NCBI GenBank assembly: GCA_021801025.1
Contig: JAJYYK010000005.1
Span: 123,214 to 187,213, forward strand
Direction: 5' to 3'
Source of the DNA: Pseudomonadota bacterium
GTDB taxonomy: Bacteria; Pseudomonadota; Gammaproteobacteria; Burkholderiales; Sulfuriferulaceae
Length of the DNA: 64,000 nt
This document shows positions 1 through 8,730 of the stretch, in pieces. Position numbers and translations under genes: made by a program. The notes beneath the pieces were generated by a model. It saw nothing but the letters and a program-made list of their open reading frames with translations, was not told the DNA's origin and did not search any database. Numbering within the stretch: the stretch's first letter is position 1; the number at the start of each line of letters is the position of its first letter.

Positions 1-945
1 CTCTACTGGCACCAAACGAAGGTCATCCGACCCCATTAAATTGATGCCCACGCTGTGGGCAGGAATCGCAACCGGATGGCTGTTCTGTATCCACATAATG
101 ACGGTTTCATTTTCATGAGGCGCTGGCAACCCCGCATACAAATCGGAGGGCCAGGCATTGGCATCATGGGTGCAAGACAGCACGCTGTCATCATCGCCAT
201 ACACATCCAATGCATATTTCACCACATCGTGCCGGACCACACCCAGTACGTGAACAAATAATGAAGCAATGAAATCATCCAAATCAAAGCGTTGACGAAT
301 CTCTTTGCTGTCCAGAATCAGGCTTGCGCCTGCTGCAGGAATCGTCTCTTCCCACTGCGCGAGCACAGTGCCCGCCTGATCAAACAAGCAGCACCATACC
401 CGGGGAACGGTTTTGGCACCCAAACCAGACCAATAATCGCAGGTCGTGATGCGTGTGTGGCTGCCCCTTGTGTCACGCAAAAAACCAAAATTGGTAGCGA
501 AATTCAGGGGATCCAGATACCGTCCCGGATTGGTCAGCATAGCGTCTGGCAAACGCAGCGCGTCCAGACTGAACAGCCCGGTTCCCGCCGGCAGAAGGTG
601 ACGAATATGATCCATCAACCGTTCGGCATCGAATGCGACGACCAGCACTGCCCTGGCCGTCGTATGGGGTAAAGTTGTCACGGGCTCAACGGCTTTCCCC
701 AGCACTGTCTTCCCAAAATCCTCAACCGCCTGCACATAAACACCGCACACATTCAAATTGTTCAGCGGATAAAATTCGTTGAGACCTTCGGCCAAACCCT
801 GCGGATCATAAATTGCAACTTTCCCTGAAGCATGCAGCTTTGCATACAAATCTGTGGCACGCGGCACGGTTAAGGGATGTCCAAGCGCCTTAAAAAAACC
901 GCTCTTGCCCTTCGCATTGCTAAAGGTTTCTACTTTGAGAGCCAT
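1..945 (-). CDS. Conserved protein of unknown function (C-terminus cut by window edge)
   Basis: An open frame of 315 codons runs from an ATG at 945 to the first base of the window without a stop, so the protein continues beyond the left edge. I do not recognise a named domain. The visible part is soluble, with no signal peptide or membrane segment. Notable stretches are an N-terminal VETFSNAKGKSGFFKALGHP, a central LDPLNFATNFGFLRD, and SCTHDANAWPSDLYAGLP near the edge, which look like conserved blocks rather than random translation. The start is 2 bases after the stop of the ELM1-like gene, so the two are almost certainly translated from one message. Its function can only be guessed from that neighbour. 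Confidence 0.75.
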   Translation of the reverse strand, partial: MALKVETFSNAKGKSGFFKALGHPLTVPRATDLYAKLHASGKVAIYDPQGLAEGLNEFYPLNNLNVCGVYVQAVEDFGKTVLGKAVEPVTTLPHTTARAVLVVAFDAERLMDHIRHLLPAGTGLFSLDALRLPDAMLTNPGRYLDPLNFATNFGFLRDTRGSHTRITTCDYWSGLGAKTVPRVWCCLFDQAGTVLAQWEETIPAAGASLILDSKEIRQRFDLDDFIASLFVHVLGVVRHDVVKYALDVYGDDDSVLSCTHDANAWPSDLYAGLPAPHENETVIMWIQNSHPVAIPAHSVGINLMGSDDLRLVPVE

Positions 946-947
946 CG

Positions 948-1916
948 TCACCATCCTAATACATGCTTGATTTGTTGTGCTGCCCGGCTCGTTTCATCGA
1001 GCGGTGTGTATTGCCAGGATGACAAAGCTCCGGTAAACGACCTGGTATAACCCTGTTGTTGCAGACTGCGATGGAAACGTTCAAATTTGGTGTTTTGTCC
1101 GGTTAACCCCTCAACAAACACCGGTTTGCCAGTGTAACAAGCTTCAGAGACCATATTCACCGAGTCCGCTGTCACCACCACATAGTCTGCCAACCCCAAA
1201 TAGGAAAAGTAGGGGTTTTCCCCCGTGCCATCCCAAATTTCTACCGGATAATCGCTCAAATTTTCGCGCAACACCTGCACTGCTGCTGGATCAGTGCGCC
1301 GCGAAGGCGTCATCAAAAGACTGCCCCCACTGTCTCGCAGTGCATGGCCCAGTTTCCTGGCCAGCCGTCCGGCGAAAGCCTGGTCCAGAATGTATTGAGA
1401 GTTGTTGCCGCCCATCAACAAGGTAATATAGGGACGCGGCAAATGTGCATAGCGGTTGGATAAACGCTGCACGGCATCATTTAAATGCGCGTGGGTCATA
1501 CGGTTAACCGCGCCCAGGGTCTCTATCACGTGCCGCCCTTTGCAATGGTCGTGCTCGGGCGCAACAACCACATCAAAGTGAGAGAGATTTACCCGTGGGT
1601 GCTGAATGCGAATGTTGACGGTGTGCCCACCACTGGCACGGCGAATAGCAATCGATGCGGCCACGTTGAGCCGTCCCGTTCCAATGACCACATCCGGCCA
1701 CGGCGCAACCAAAGCGTCGCTACCCAAGCCCAATTGAGTCAAAGGCGAATACCACAGATTGGGGGGTAAGTATTTCCATGGTGCAACTGGCACCAGATGC
1801 TTCACGGTGTAATCCAGTTCCAGTGCTTCGGCCAAACCTGTTGATTGATTGTCCATCCCTACCAAACCATTGGACAACACCCAAGCGGTACGTTGCGCGT
1901 TACCCGCCACGCTCAA
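948..1916 (-). CDS. ELM1/GtrOC1-like putative glycosyltransferase (mitochondrial fission ELM1 family)
   Basis: The 322-residue product resembles the bacterial ELM1 family, which has a GT-B-like fold. Characteristic segments are IRIQHPRVNLSHFDVVVAPE in the first half, ITLLMGGNNSQY at the start of the second Rossmann-like half, and DYVVVTADSVNMVSEACYTG, where the TADSVNM/SEA block sits where the donor sugar site lies in related glycosyltransferases. There is no signal peptide, so a cytoplasmic or membrane-peripheral enzyme is expected. Its ATG overlaps the stop of the upstream oxygenase by 4 bases, and the next gene starts 2 bases after its stop. Family assignment is firm; substrate and reaction are unknown. 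Confidence 0.85.
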   Translation of the reverse strand: MSVAGNAQRTAWVLSNGLVGMDNQSTGLAEALELDYTVKHLVPVAPWKYLPPNLWYSPLTQLGLGSDALVAPWPDVVIGTGRLNVAASIAIRRASGGHTVNIRIQHPRVNLSHFDVVVAPEHDHCKGRHVIETLGAVNRMTHAHLNDAVQRLSNRYAHLPRPYITLLMGGNNSQYILDQAFAGRLARKLGHALRDSGGSLLMTPSRRTDPAAVQVLRENLSDYPVEIWDGTGENPYFSYLGLADYVVVTADSVNMVSEACYTGKPVFVEGLTGQNTKFERFHRSLQQQGYTRSFTGALSSWQYTPLDETSRAAQQIKHVLGW

Positions 1917-2587
1917 TGAGTCCGCAAACCAAGTTTGTGCAAAATACGCTTAAAAAAAGCTGACACCCCATGTCGTTGCTGTTCCCGCTGTTTGACTTGT
2001 TCGCTGATCACCCAGTTGAGTTGCAACGCCCGGCGCTCCCCGACAAAAGGTTTATGTCCATGCCAGGAAAGATCGCTACGCCGAAAGGCCAACAAGGTTC
2101 CAAAAGCGGGGGATACCTCATCAGCATAGTGCTCTAAATCATCACCTGAACGCAAAATACGTAATCGCCCCCCCATGTTTTGCCAGCCCGTATTGAAATA
2201 AATCAACATGGTGATAAGTTTAGTTGTGCTGTCTGTGTGAATACGTCCATCCGTTTCATCGGTACGTCCACGCACCGTCACCATAGTGGGACGCCCGTTA
2301 AGATCCATTCCGAACTTGCGTTCTACCGCCTGTCGAAATTCCGGCCCTTCCAACTGCCGGATCAATTCAAGAAAAGCCGGACCACATTGCAGTGTGCTAA
2401 CAGGGAAACTCCCGGCCTCATTGATCACGGGAAAATCCGACAACACTGATGACTGCGCCGCCTCCCGGATAAAATCGGGCAATACAAAATAATCATACGG
2501 ATCATGATGGAACTCAGCCGTTTCGAAACGAGCCAAATCCAGCATGGAAATTTTATCAGCAGAGGTGTGAATCCGTTCGGCATCCAT
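1913..2587 (-). CDS. 2-oxoglutarate/Fe(II)-dependent oxygenase family protein
   Basis: The 224-residue protein carries the double-stranded beta-helix signature of 2OG/Fe(II) oxygenases: HTD at the start of the core (iron ligands His and Asp), and a distal SWHGHKPFVGERRALQLNW block giving the second histidine and the arginine that binds 2-oxoglutarate. TKLITMLIYFNTGW is the usual strand between them. It lacks a signal peptide. The start at 2587 gives the full frame, but a start 14 codons later (MLDLARF) is also possible. It is the first gene of a coupled operon with the ELM1-like protein, so it may hydroxylate a glycan or lipid built by that enzyme (inference). Confidence 0.8.
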   Translation of the reverse strand: MDAERIHTSADKISMLDLARFETAEFHHDPYDYFVLPDFIREAAQSSVLSDFPVINEAGSFPVSTLQCGPAFLELIRQLEGPEFRQAVERKFGMDLNGRPTMVTVRGRTDETDGRIHTDSTTKLITMLIYFNTGWQNMGGRLRILRSGDDLEHYADEVSPAFGTLLAFRRSDLSWHGHKPFVGERRALQLNWVISEQVKQREQQRHGVSAFFKRILHKLGLRTH

Positions 2588-2964
2588 TTGAAACGACCAA
2601 ATCCTAAATTTTATTTTTTCAGTCTAGCGTATTTTCATAGAGAAATAAAGCGCCCTGTTCACAATGTAAGCAACCGGCGAAAGTATCATTCAAAAACCAC
2701 TGAAAAACATATTGCCACCAACCGGGAATCGATGCAGAATGTGACTCGCAACGGCATATTGCGTCACCCACGCCATCATTTCACCGCCGCTTCAACCTTT
2801 ACACTGAATCCTTCAGTGCCAGACTCAGCGCCCTTGCCAACCCAAAAGCCGATATCTCAATATCCGCAAGGCAAATGGAAATTCTGTCGGTTTTTTAATT
2901 TTTAAGACTTGAAATCTGCGCGCTTACCCCCATTTTCGGAACAACCATAACACAGGAGTCGGTA
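2588..2964. other. Divergent intergenic region (377 bp)
   Basis: This gap separates the leftward oxygenase operon from the rightward grpE-dnaK-dnaJ locus and must hold promoters for both. I see a heat-shock promoter at its right end (separate entry) and a short perfect hairpin at 2802-2818 (CACTGAA-TCC-TTCAGTG). No credible gene is present; the ORFs crossing it lack coding character. Confidence 0.6.
2908..2935 (+). promoter_or_regulatory. RpoH (sigma-32) heat-shock promoter of grpE
   Basis: CTTGAAA at 2908-2914 and CCCCATTT at 2928-2935 match the sigma-32 consensus (CTTGAAA, CCCCATnT) exactly and are separated by 13 bases, within the normal range. The expected start lies about 25 bases before grpE. 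This is direct sequence evidence for heat-shock control of the operon. Confidence 0.9.
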
Positions 2965-3504
2965 ATGTCTACACCTCATGATCAATCCAACCCCCTCAAC
3001 CCTGAGGCCTCACCAGCCGATGACAATGCCTCCTCTGCAGAAACCATCCCCAGTTTGGAGGAGTCTTTACGCCAGGCCGAGTTGCTGGCACAAGAGCATC
3101 ATGACGCATGGTTACGTGCTCGCGCAGAAAGCGACAACATCCGCAAACGTGCGCAACAGGATATTGCCAACGCACACAAGTACGCCATTGAAAATTTTGC
3201 CACCGAACTGCTGGCCGTCAAAGACAGTCTGGAAGCTGCCCTGAATGACAGCAGCTCTGATCGCAACACCCTGCAAGAGGGTGTCGCCCTGACATTAAAA
3301 CAACTTTCAATCGCCTTTGAAAAAGCCAAGCTACTCGAAATCAATCCTGTTGGCGACAAATTCGATCCGCACAAGCACCAGGCCATCAGCATGCTGGTCA
3401 GCGAAGCCGAGCCCAACACGGTCATTACCGTGTTGCAAAAAGGCTATTCATTGCAAGAACGTGTTATTCGTCCTGCCCTGGTTACCGTTGCCAAAGCAGG
3501 ATAA
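2965..3504 (+). CDS. grpE: GrpE nucleotide exchange factor of DnaK
   Basis: The 179-residue protein is the usual length for GrpE. It has an acidic low-complexity N-terminus (residues 1-35), a long helix beginning [20 protein letters not shown] and [20 protein letters not shown], and the C-terminal beta domain with [17 protein letters not shown] and [20 protein letters not shown]. GrpE releases ADP from DnaK and acts as a thermosensor in the cytoplasm. An AGGAGT ribosome site lies 7 bases before the ATG. It is the first gene of grpE-dnaK-dnaJ and sits directly behind a consensus RpoH promoter. Confidence 0.98.
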   Translation: MSTPHDQSNPLNPEASPADDNASSAETIPSLEESLRQAELLAQEHHDAWLRARAESDNIRKRAQQDIANAHKYAIENFATELLAVKDSLEAALNDSSSDRNTLQEGVALTLKQLSIAFEKAKLLEINPVGDKFDPHKHQAISMLVSEAEPNTVITVLQKGYSLQERVIRPALVTVAKAG

Positions 3505-3538
3505 ATTGAAATACAAATATTATTTTGATATGCCAAAC

Positions 3539-3568
3539 TTGAATTTGGCGACACTGTCATCATATAGC
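3539..3568 (+). promoter_or_regulatory. Possible secondary promoter upstream of dnaK
   Basis: In the 99-bp grpE-dnaK gap, TTGAAT (3539-3544) and TATAGC (3563-3568) are 18 bases apart. The same CTTGAAT followed by CATCATAT also loosely resembles a sigma-32 site. Either could boost dnaK over grpE. The matches are weak and unsupported by anything else. Confidence 0.3.
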
Positions 3569-3603
3569 TCATAACTTAACAACGCATACTTGAAGGAATT
3601 AAC

Positions 3604-5517
3604 ATGGGAAAAATTATTGGTATTGATTTGGGCACCACTAACTCTTGCGTTTCCATTATGGAAAATGGCGTGGCCAAAGTCATTGAAAATGCAGAGGGTG
3701 CCCGCACCACGCCTTCTATCATTGCTTACACCGAAGATGGCGAAATTTTGGTAGGCGCAGCCGCCAAGCGTCAAGCGGTGACCAATCCAAAAAACACTCT
3801 TTTTGCGGTGAAGCGTTTGATTGGACGCCGTTTTGAAGAGAAAGAAGTACAAAAAGACATCAATTTAATGCCTTATGCCATTGTCAAAGCGGACAACGGC
3901 GACGCTTGGGTAGAGGTGCGCGGCAAAAAAATGTCCGCGCCAGAAGTGTCAGCGCAAGTATTGATTAAAATGAAAAAAACAGCCGAGGATTACTTGGGCG
4001 AACCCGTCACCGAAGCCGTGATCACAGTACCGGCCTATTTCAATGACAGTCAGCGTCAGGCGACCAAGGATGCTGGTCGTATCGCTGGCCTGGAAGTCAA
4101 GCGCATCATCAACGAGCCCACAGCCGCTGCCCTGGCATTCGGCATGGACAAAAAAGAAGGTGACCGCAAGATTGCCGTATATGACCTGGGTGGCGGTACA
4201 TTTGATATTTCCATCATCGACATCGCCGAAATCGAAGGCGAACACCAATTTGAAGTGTTATCCACCAATGGTGACACTTTTCTGGGTGGTGAAGACTTCG
4301 ACCAGCGTGTGATTGACTATTTGGCCGACGAGTTCAAGAAAGAACAAGGCATTGACCTGCGTAATGACATGCTGGCCTTGCAACGACTGAAAGAAGCCGC
4401 AGAAAAAGCCAAAATCGAGTTGTCTTCGGCGCAACAAACCGAAGTGAATTTGCCTTACATTACCGCAGACGCCTCTGGCCCAAAACATTTGGCCGTTAAA
4501 ATCACCCGTGCCAAATTTGAAAGCTTGGTTGAAGAATTGATTGAACGTACCATTGCACCATGCAAACTGGCCATGAAAGATGCTGGCGTTAGCATTAGTG
4601 ATATCGGCGACGTGATTCTGGTCGGTGGCATGACTCGCATGCCTAAAGTACAAGAGAAAGTAAAAGAATTTTTTGGTAAAGAACCACGTCGCGATGTGAA
4701 TCCTGATGAAGCGGTAGCCGTAGGTGCTGCCATTCAGGGCGGCGTGTTGCAAGGCGAAGTCAAAGACGTGTTGTTGCTGGACGTGACGCCCCTGTCATTG
4801 GGTATCGAAACCATGGGTGGCGTGATGACCAAGCTCATCCAGAAAAACACCACAATACCGACCAAGGCCAGCCAGGTGTTTTCAACCGCTGAAGACAACC
4901 AGAATGCAGTGACCATTCAAGTATTACAGGGTGAACGTGAAATGGCTGCCGGCAACAAGAGTTTGGGGCAGTTCAATTTGTCAGACATTCCACCCTCACC
5001 GCGTGGCATGCCGCAAATCGAAGTTACCTTCGACATCGATGCTAATGGTATTTTGCACGTGTCCGCGCGTGACAAAGCTACGGGCAAGGAAAACAAAATT
5101 CGCATCCAGGCCAGTTCCGGTTTGTCGGAAACCGAGATTCAGAACATGGTCAAGGACGCTGAACTTCACGCCGAAGAAGACCGTATTGCGCATGAACTGG
5201 TCGATATCAGAAACCAGTGCGATAACTTGATTCACAGCACCAAAAAATCATTGACGGAATATGGTGACAAGGTGCCGGGTGAAGACAAAGCGCGCATTGA
5301 GGCCGCGATTCAGGAGGCCGAAACAGCCTTAAAAGGTAACGACAAAGCCACCATTGAATCGAAAGCGCAAGCGCTGAGCGAAGCTGCCATGAAGATGGGT
5401 GAGCACATGCAAGCTGCCAGTGCTTCCGAACAGGCCGCGGGGGGGGCCGGACAAAGCTCCGCCAAGGATGACGATGTAGTGGATGCTGAGTTTGAAGAAG
5501 TAAAAGACAATAAATAA
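3604..5517 (+). CDS. dnaK: Hsp70 chaperone DnaK
   Basis: A full-length 637-residue DnaK. The N-terminal ATPase domain has the phosphate-1 motif [13 protein letters not shown] (residues 5-17), the phosphate-2 motif [11 protein letters not shown] and the adenosine motif [13 protein letters not shown]. The substrate-binding domain carries [20 protein letters not shown], followed by the helical lid and the acidic C-terminal tail ending [16 protein letters not shown], typical of proteobacterial DnaK. It folds and refolds cytoplasmic proteins with DnaJ and GrpE, encoded on either side. AAGGAA lies just ahead of the ATG. Confidence 0.99.
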   Translation: MGKIIGIDLGTTNSCVSIMENGVAKVIENAEGARTTPSIIAYTEDGEILVGAAAKRQAVTNPKNTLFAVKRLIGRRFEEKEVQKDINLMPYAIVKADNGDAWVEVRGKKMSAPEVSAQVLIKMKKTAEDYLGEPVTEAVITVPAYFNDSQRQATKDAGRIAGLEVKRIINEPTAAALAFGMDKKEGDRKIAVYDLGGGTFDISIIDIAEIEGEHQFEVLSTNGDTFLGGEDFDQRVIDYLADEFKKEQGIDLRNDMLALQRLKEAAEKAKIELSSAQQTEVNLPYITADASGPKHLAVKITRAKFESLVEELIERTIAPCKLAMKDAGVSISDIGDVILVGGMTRMPKVQEKVKEFFGKEPRRDVNPDEAVAVGAAIQGGVLQGEVKDVLLLDVTPLSLGIETMGGVMTKLIQKNTTIPTKASQVFSTAEDNQNAVTIQVLQGEREMAAGNKSLGQFNLSDIPPSPRGMPQIEVTFDIDANGILHVSARDKATGKENKIRIQASSGLSETEIQNMVKDAELHAEEDRIAHELVDIRNQCDNLIHSTKKSLTEYGDKVPGEDKARIEAAIQEAETALKGNDKATIESKAQALSEAAMKMGEHMQAASASEQAAGGAGQSSAKDDDVVDAEFEEVKDNK

Positions 5518-5538
5518 TCAATTCATTGTAAACGCATT

Positions 5539-5561
5539 GGGCAGCTATTATTTGGCTGCCC
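5539..5561 (+). terminator. Hairpin between dnaK and dnaJ
   Basis: GGGCAGC (5539-5545) pairs with GCTGCCC (5555-5561) across a 9-base loop, 22 bases after the dnaK stop. No T-run follows, so it is more likely an RNA-processing or attenuating hairpin that lets dnaK exceed dnaJ than a full terminator. Confidence 0.45.
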
Positions 5562-5692
5562 TGAGGGTTCGTGAATGGATAAATGGACTTGTACTGGCGT
5601 TGCTTTGGGACACGATCCAAAGTGCGAAGTATACAGTTACATGATTATTCATTAACGGACCCTGAATTTTTAGGCAGGAACCTGAACATACC

Positions 5693-6814
5693 ATGTCCAA
5701 ACGTGATTATTATGAAATTTTGGGCGTTAATCGTGACGCCAGTGAAGATGAGTTAAAAAAAGCTTACCGCCGCCTGGCAATGAAACACCATCCTGACCGC
5801 AACCCCGACAACCCCAAGGCGGAGGAATTATTTAAGGATGCCAAACAAGCCTATGAGACCTTGACTGACAGCCAGAAACGCGCTGCCTATGATCAATATG
5901 GTCATGCGGGGGTTGAACAGGGTGCAGGAGGCTTCGGTGGCGGTGGCGCAGGAAATCCATTCGCAGATTTCGGCAGCATGTTTGGTGATATTTTTGGTGC
6001 AGCTGCGGGTGGGCGTGGGCATTCAGCCCATCAACGCGGCAACGATTTACAGTACAATCTGGAAATCACGCTGGAAGAAGCCGCCCGGGGCACAGACACC
6101 CAGATCCGTATCCCGGCCCAGGAAGAATGTGGCACCTGTCATGGTACAGGCGCACGCCCCGGCACAGACCCCATCACCTGTACCACCTGCGCCGGTCATG
6201 GTCAGGTGCGTATGCAGCAAGGCTTTTTTTCGATGCAACAAACCTGTCCGAAGTGCCACGGCACAGGGAAAATCATCCCCACGCCCTGCACCACTTGTCA
6301 CGGGACTGGTCGCATTAAGCGCCAAAAAACCCTGTCTGTGCGCATCCCCGCTGGCGTAGATACCGGAGACCGCATCCGCTTGTCAGGGGAAGGGGAGCCC
6401 GGACTTAATCACGGACCCAATGGCGATTTATATGTGGTCGTACACCTGAAACCGCACGCGATGTTTCAACGCGATCACAATGATTTGCACTGTGAAATGC
6501 CGATCAGTTTCGCTACGGCGGCCTTGGGCGGAGAAATCGCAATTCCCACTCTGGATGGACATGCCAACATCAAAATTCCGGCAGAAACCCAAACAGGTAA
6601 AGTGTTCCGATTGCGCGGCAAAGGGATACGTGGCATTCGTGCATCAGCCCCTGGTGATTTAATGTGCCACCTTGTGCTGGAGACACCGGTGCACTTGACT
6701 GAGCGGCAAAAAGAATTATTGCGGGAATTGGAAAGCAGCACCCAATCGGATCATGCCCTCCACAGCCCAAAAGCCAAATCGTTCATGGAAAAAGTCAAAG
6801 CATTTTTTAACTAA
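5693..6814 (+). CDS. dnaJ: Hsp40 co-chaperone DnaJ
   Basis: A 373-residue type I DnaJ. The J domain (residues 1-70) has the essential HPD at 33-35; a Gly/Phe-rich linker follows ([20 protein letters not shown]); then four CxxCxGxG zinc-binding repeats ([32 protein letters not shown]), and the C-terminal substrate-binding domain. It delivers clients to DnaK and stimulates its ATPase. The ribosome site is AGGAAC, about 8 bases before the ATG. A 175-bp gap from dnaK holds a hairpin; the stop codon touches the nested inverted repeat downstream. Confidence 0.98.
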   Translation: MSKRDYYEILGVNRDASEDELKKAYRRLAMKHHPDRNPDNPKAEELFKDAKQAYETLTDSQKRAAYDQYGHAGVEQGAGGFGGGGAGNPFADFGSMFGDIFGAAAGGRGHSAHQRGNDLQYNLEITLEEAARGTDTQIRIPAQEECGTCHGTGARPGTDPITCTTCAGHGQVRMQQGFFSMQQTCPKCHGTGKIIPTPCTTCHGTGRIKRQKTLSVRIPAGVDTGDRIRLSGEGEPGLNHGPNGDLYVVVHLKPHAMFQRDHNDLHCEMPISFATAALGGEIAIPTLDGHANIKIPAETQTGKVFRLRGKGIRGIRASAPGDLMCHLVLETPVHLTERQKELLRELESSTQSDHALHSPKAKSFMEKVKAFFN

Positions 6815-6925
6815 GGCGCCGGGAAAAAATAAACAGACAATCAGTATACTGGCGGGATGCGATGCAAGACACCGCGTTCGCCCGCCAGCACAGTCAGAAT
6901 ACTCAACTTATGTTTCCCGGCGCCT
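6814..6925. repeat. Nested inverted repeat after dnaJ
   Basis: Outer arms AGGCGCCGGGAAA (6814-6826) and TTTCCCGGCGCCT (6913-6925) are perfect 13-base complements. Inside them CTGGCGGG (6849-6856) and CCCGCCAG (6881-6888) form a second perfect stem. The structure begins on the last base of the dnaJ stop. It could act as a transcription stop between the convergent dnaJ and YceB-like genes, or be a small palindromic element. No T-run follows, so it is not a classical terminator. Confidence 0.7.
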
Positions 6926-6992
6926 AAATCATCCAACTCGCGCATCAACTCACGCACTCTGCGTATTGGGTTGATCCCGCTTTTGGCGCGTC

Positions 6993-7547
6993 TCATTTTT
7001 TTGTCCAGCGCAGCACTACCCCTTGCGCTGTAATATCGATGTTTTCCGGCTCGATGTGCGTACCCAAAAGTTGCAATTGGTTTGGCGTAAAGGTATACAC
7101 AACGACACCATCCAGCCGATCATGAATAGTGACGGCTGTCATTTGCTCGACTAACTGCGCCAAATTTTTGGATACGCCGTCGATGCGTTGACTTTCGAGC
7201 TTGGGATTTTTCAGAACAATCGTCTTATCTGCCGGATTATATGCCAACCCGCTCGACACGAGTGTGCGCCCCCGTAATCGTTGCTGGTCACCAAGAATAA
7301 CCGCATCAGCATCAAATTGTAAAACAATCCGTTTTTGATCGGGTTGCAGGCTGACTTGCGGATGGGTCAACGTCAAATGTACAATTTGAAAATAATTTTT
7401 TTCGACAGGAAATTTTTTGGCCAGCTGTGCTTGCATCTCTCCCGCAGTAAAGGTATAACTTGACGGCAGCAGAATCGCAGAGCACGCTGCCAGCAATATC
7501 ATTCCCACAACTATTCTGAACCAACGCATCCAAAAAATCATTTTCAT
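6993..7547 (-). CDS. YceB-like DUF1439 lipoprotein
   Basis: The 184-residue protein starts with a lipoprotein signal, MKMIFWMRWFRIVVGMILLA followed by the lipobox LAAC, so the mature protein is probably anchored through Cys22 to a membrane facing the periplasm. The rest (FTAGEMQAQLAKKFPVEK, then a region of alternating beta strands) matches the DUF1439/YceB family. In Gram-negative bacteria these small lipoproteins have no well-defined function. It is the last gene of the leftward tatD cluster, 15 bases after tatD. A start 6 codons later (MRWFRIVV) is possible. Confidence 0.8.
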   Translation of the reverse strand: MKMIFWMRWFRIVVGMILLAACSAILLPSSYTFTAGEMQAQLAKKFPVEKNYFQIVHLTLTHPQVSLQPDQKRIVLQFDADAVILGDQQRLRGRTLVSSGLAYNPADKTIVLKNPKLESQRIDGVSKNLAQLVEQMTAVTIHDRLDGVVVYTFTPNQLQLLGTHIEPENIDITAQGVVLRWTKK

Positions 7548-7562
7548 ATTCCTGTGACGGGA

Positions 7563-8348
7563 TTAACCCACATCGCCGGACGAAGCCGCCACACGAAACA
7601 ATCGAAAGAAATTTTCAGTGCTGGCTTGCCCCACTTCAGCAACTGTCAAACCACGTAAATTCGCGATTTCTTGCGCAACATGAGTGACCCAAGCCGGTTG
7701 GTTCATCTGGCCACGATGTGGTACCGGTGCCAAATAAGGCGAATCTGTTTCAATCAACAACCTGTCCAGCGGCACATTTCGCGCTACCTCTTTGATTGCC
7801 GCTGCACTTTTAAAGGTAACAATACCGGAAAAAGAAATATAAAAATTCAATGCCAGAGCGGCATCGGCCACGGACTGGTGCTCAGTAAAACAGTGCATGA
7901 CACCACCTACCCGTTCGGCACCCTCTTCCCTTAAAATACGCAACGTGTCCTCAGCAGCAGCACGGGTGTGTACAATTAATGGTTTGTTTAATTGAATGGC
8001 TGCACGAATATGGGTTCGAAATCGTTCACGTTGCCATGCCAGATTACCCTGCAACCGGTAATAATCCAACCCCGTCTCACCGATCGCCACCACACGCGGA
8101 TGTTGCCCCATACTTAATAAATCCGCCTCATGGACTTCGGGTACCAACTCATAATCAGGATGCACGCCAACGGAGGCAAAAAGATGCGGATGGCGCTCGG
8201 CCAGAGACAATACGCGAGGGAAATCCTGTAAATTTACGCTGATGCACAAGGCGTGCGTGACCTGAGCAGCGTGCATGGCAGCCAGAATTTCCGCCTCCCG
8301 CGCAGCCAAGTCCGGGAAATCCAAATGGCAATGTGAATCAATAAACAT
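7563..8348 (-). CDS. tatD: TatD family metal-dependent hydrolase / DNase
   Basis: A 261-residue TIM-barrel amidohydrolase. The metal-binding signature FIDSHCHLDF lies at the N-terminus; VAIGETGLDYY supplies the glutamate ligand; IVHTRAAAEDT and GVMHCFTE supply histidines; and LIETDSPYLAPVPHRG carries the final Asp and the family signature. TatD proteins are Mg-dependent 3'-5' exonucleases or related hydrolases in the cytoplasm; the precise paralogue (TatD, YcfH/YabD type) is not certain. The holB-pilZ-tatD order favours the YcfH type. It follows pilZ by 5 bases. Confidence 0.93.
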   Translation of the reverse strand: MFIDSHCHLDFPDLAAREAEILAAMHAAQVTHALCISVNLQDFPRVLSLAERHPHLFASVGVHPDYELVPEVHEADLLSMGQHPRVVAIGETGLDYYRLQGNLAWQRERFRTHIRAAIQLNKPLIVHTRAAAEDTLRILREEGAERVGGVMHCFTEHQSVADAALALNFYISFSGIVTFKSAAAIKEVARNVPLDRLLIETDSPYLAPVPHRGQMNQPAWVTHVAQEIANLRGLTVAEVGQASTENFFRLFRVAASSGDVG

Positions 8349-8353
8349 GGGAA

Positions 8354-8716
8354 TCAGACTGTCTGACTGACTTGCGCGGTTTTGGAAGTTCCACGTAACA
8401 ATTCCTCAATTTTAATCCGTGCGGCGATACCGTTATCATTGTCGTCAAATTGCACACCTATTCCAGGCGTCTTGCCCCCGTGACAACCGACAGACGTAAT
8501 CCAGACCACTTTCCCTGACACGGGCATCTTGTTCGGATCATCAAGTAAACTCAAAATCATGAATACCTCATCACCCAGATAATAAGGCTTGGTGGTAGGT
8601 AAAAACAAGCCTCCACCGGTGATGAAATGCATATAACCTGAAGCCAATGTCGATTTATCCTTAATTGTCAGTGACAACACGCCTGCACGAACTTTATTTT
8701 GAACCGTAGACATCAT
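8354..8716 (-). CDS. pilZ: PilZ domain protein (type IV pilus assembly)
   Basis: The 120-residue protein is a single PilZ domain, with GYMHFITGGGLFLPTTKPYY, VFMILSLLDDPNKMPVSGKV and a final PGIGVQFDDND. The N-terminal RxxxR and D/NxSxxG motifs that bind cyclic di-GMP are not evident, as in the stand-alone PilZ of Pseudomonas and Xanthomonas, which works through protein contacts in type IV pilus biogenesis. It sits between holB and tatD, the usual position. Function in pili is inferred from family and position; no other pilus gene is in the window. Confidence 0.9.
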   Translation of the reverse strand: MMSTVQNKVRAGVLSLTIKDKSTLASGYMHFITGGGLFLPTTKPYYLGDEVFMILSLLDDPNKMPVSGKVVWITSVGCHGGKTPGIGVQFDDNDNGIAARIKIEELLRGTSKTAQVSQTV

Positions 8717-8730
8717 TCAATTTACCCATA

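Noticed and set aside
2802..2818. Small hairpin CACTGAA-TCC-TTCAGTG in the oxygenase-grpE gap as an operator
   Set aside because: A 7-bp stem with 3-base loop is common by chance and is not at a promoter element; kept only as a note.
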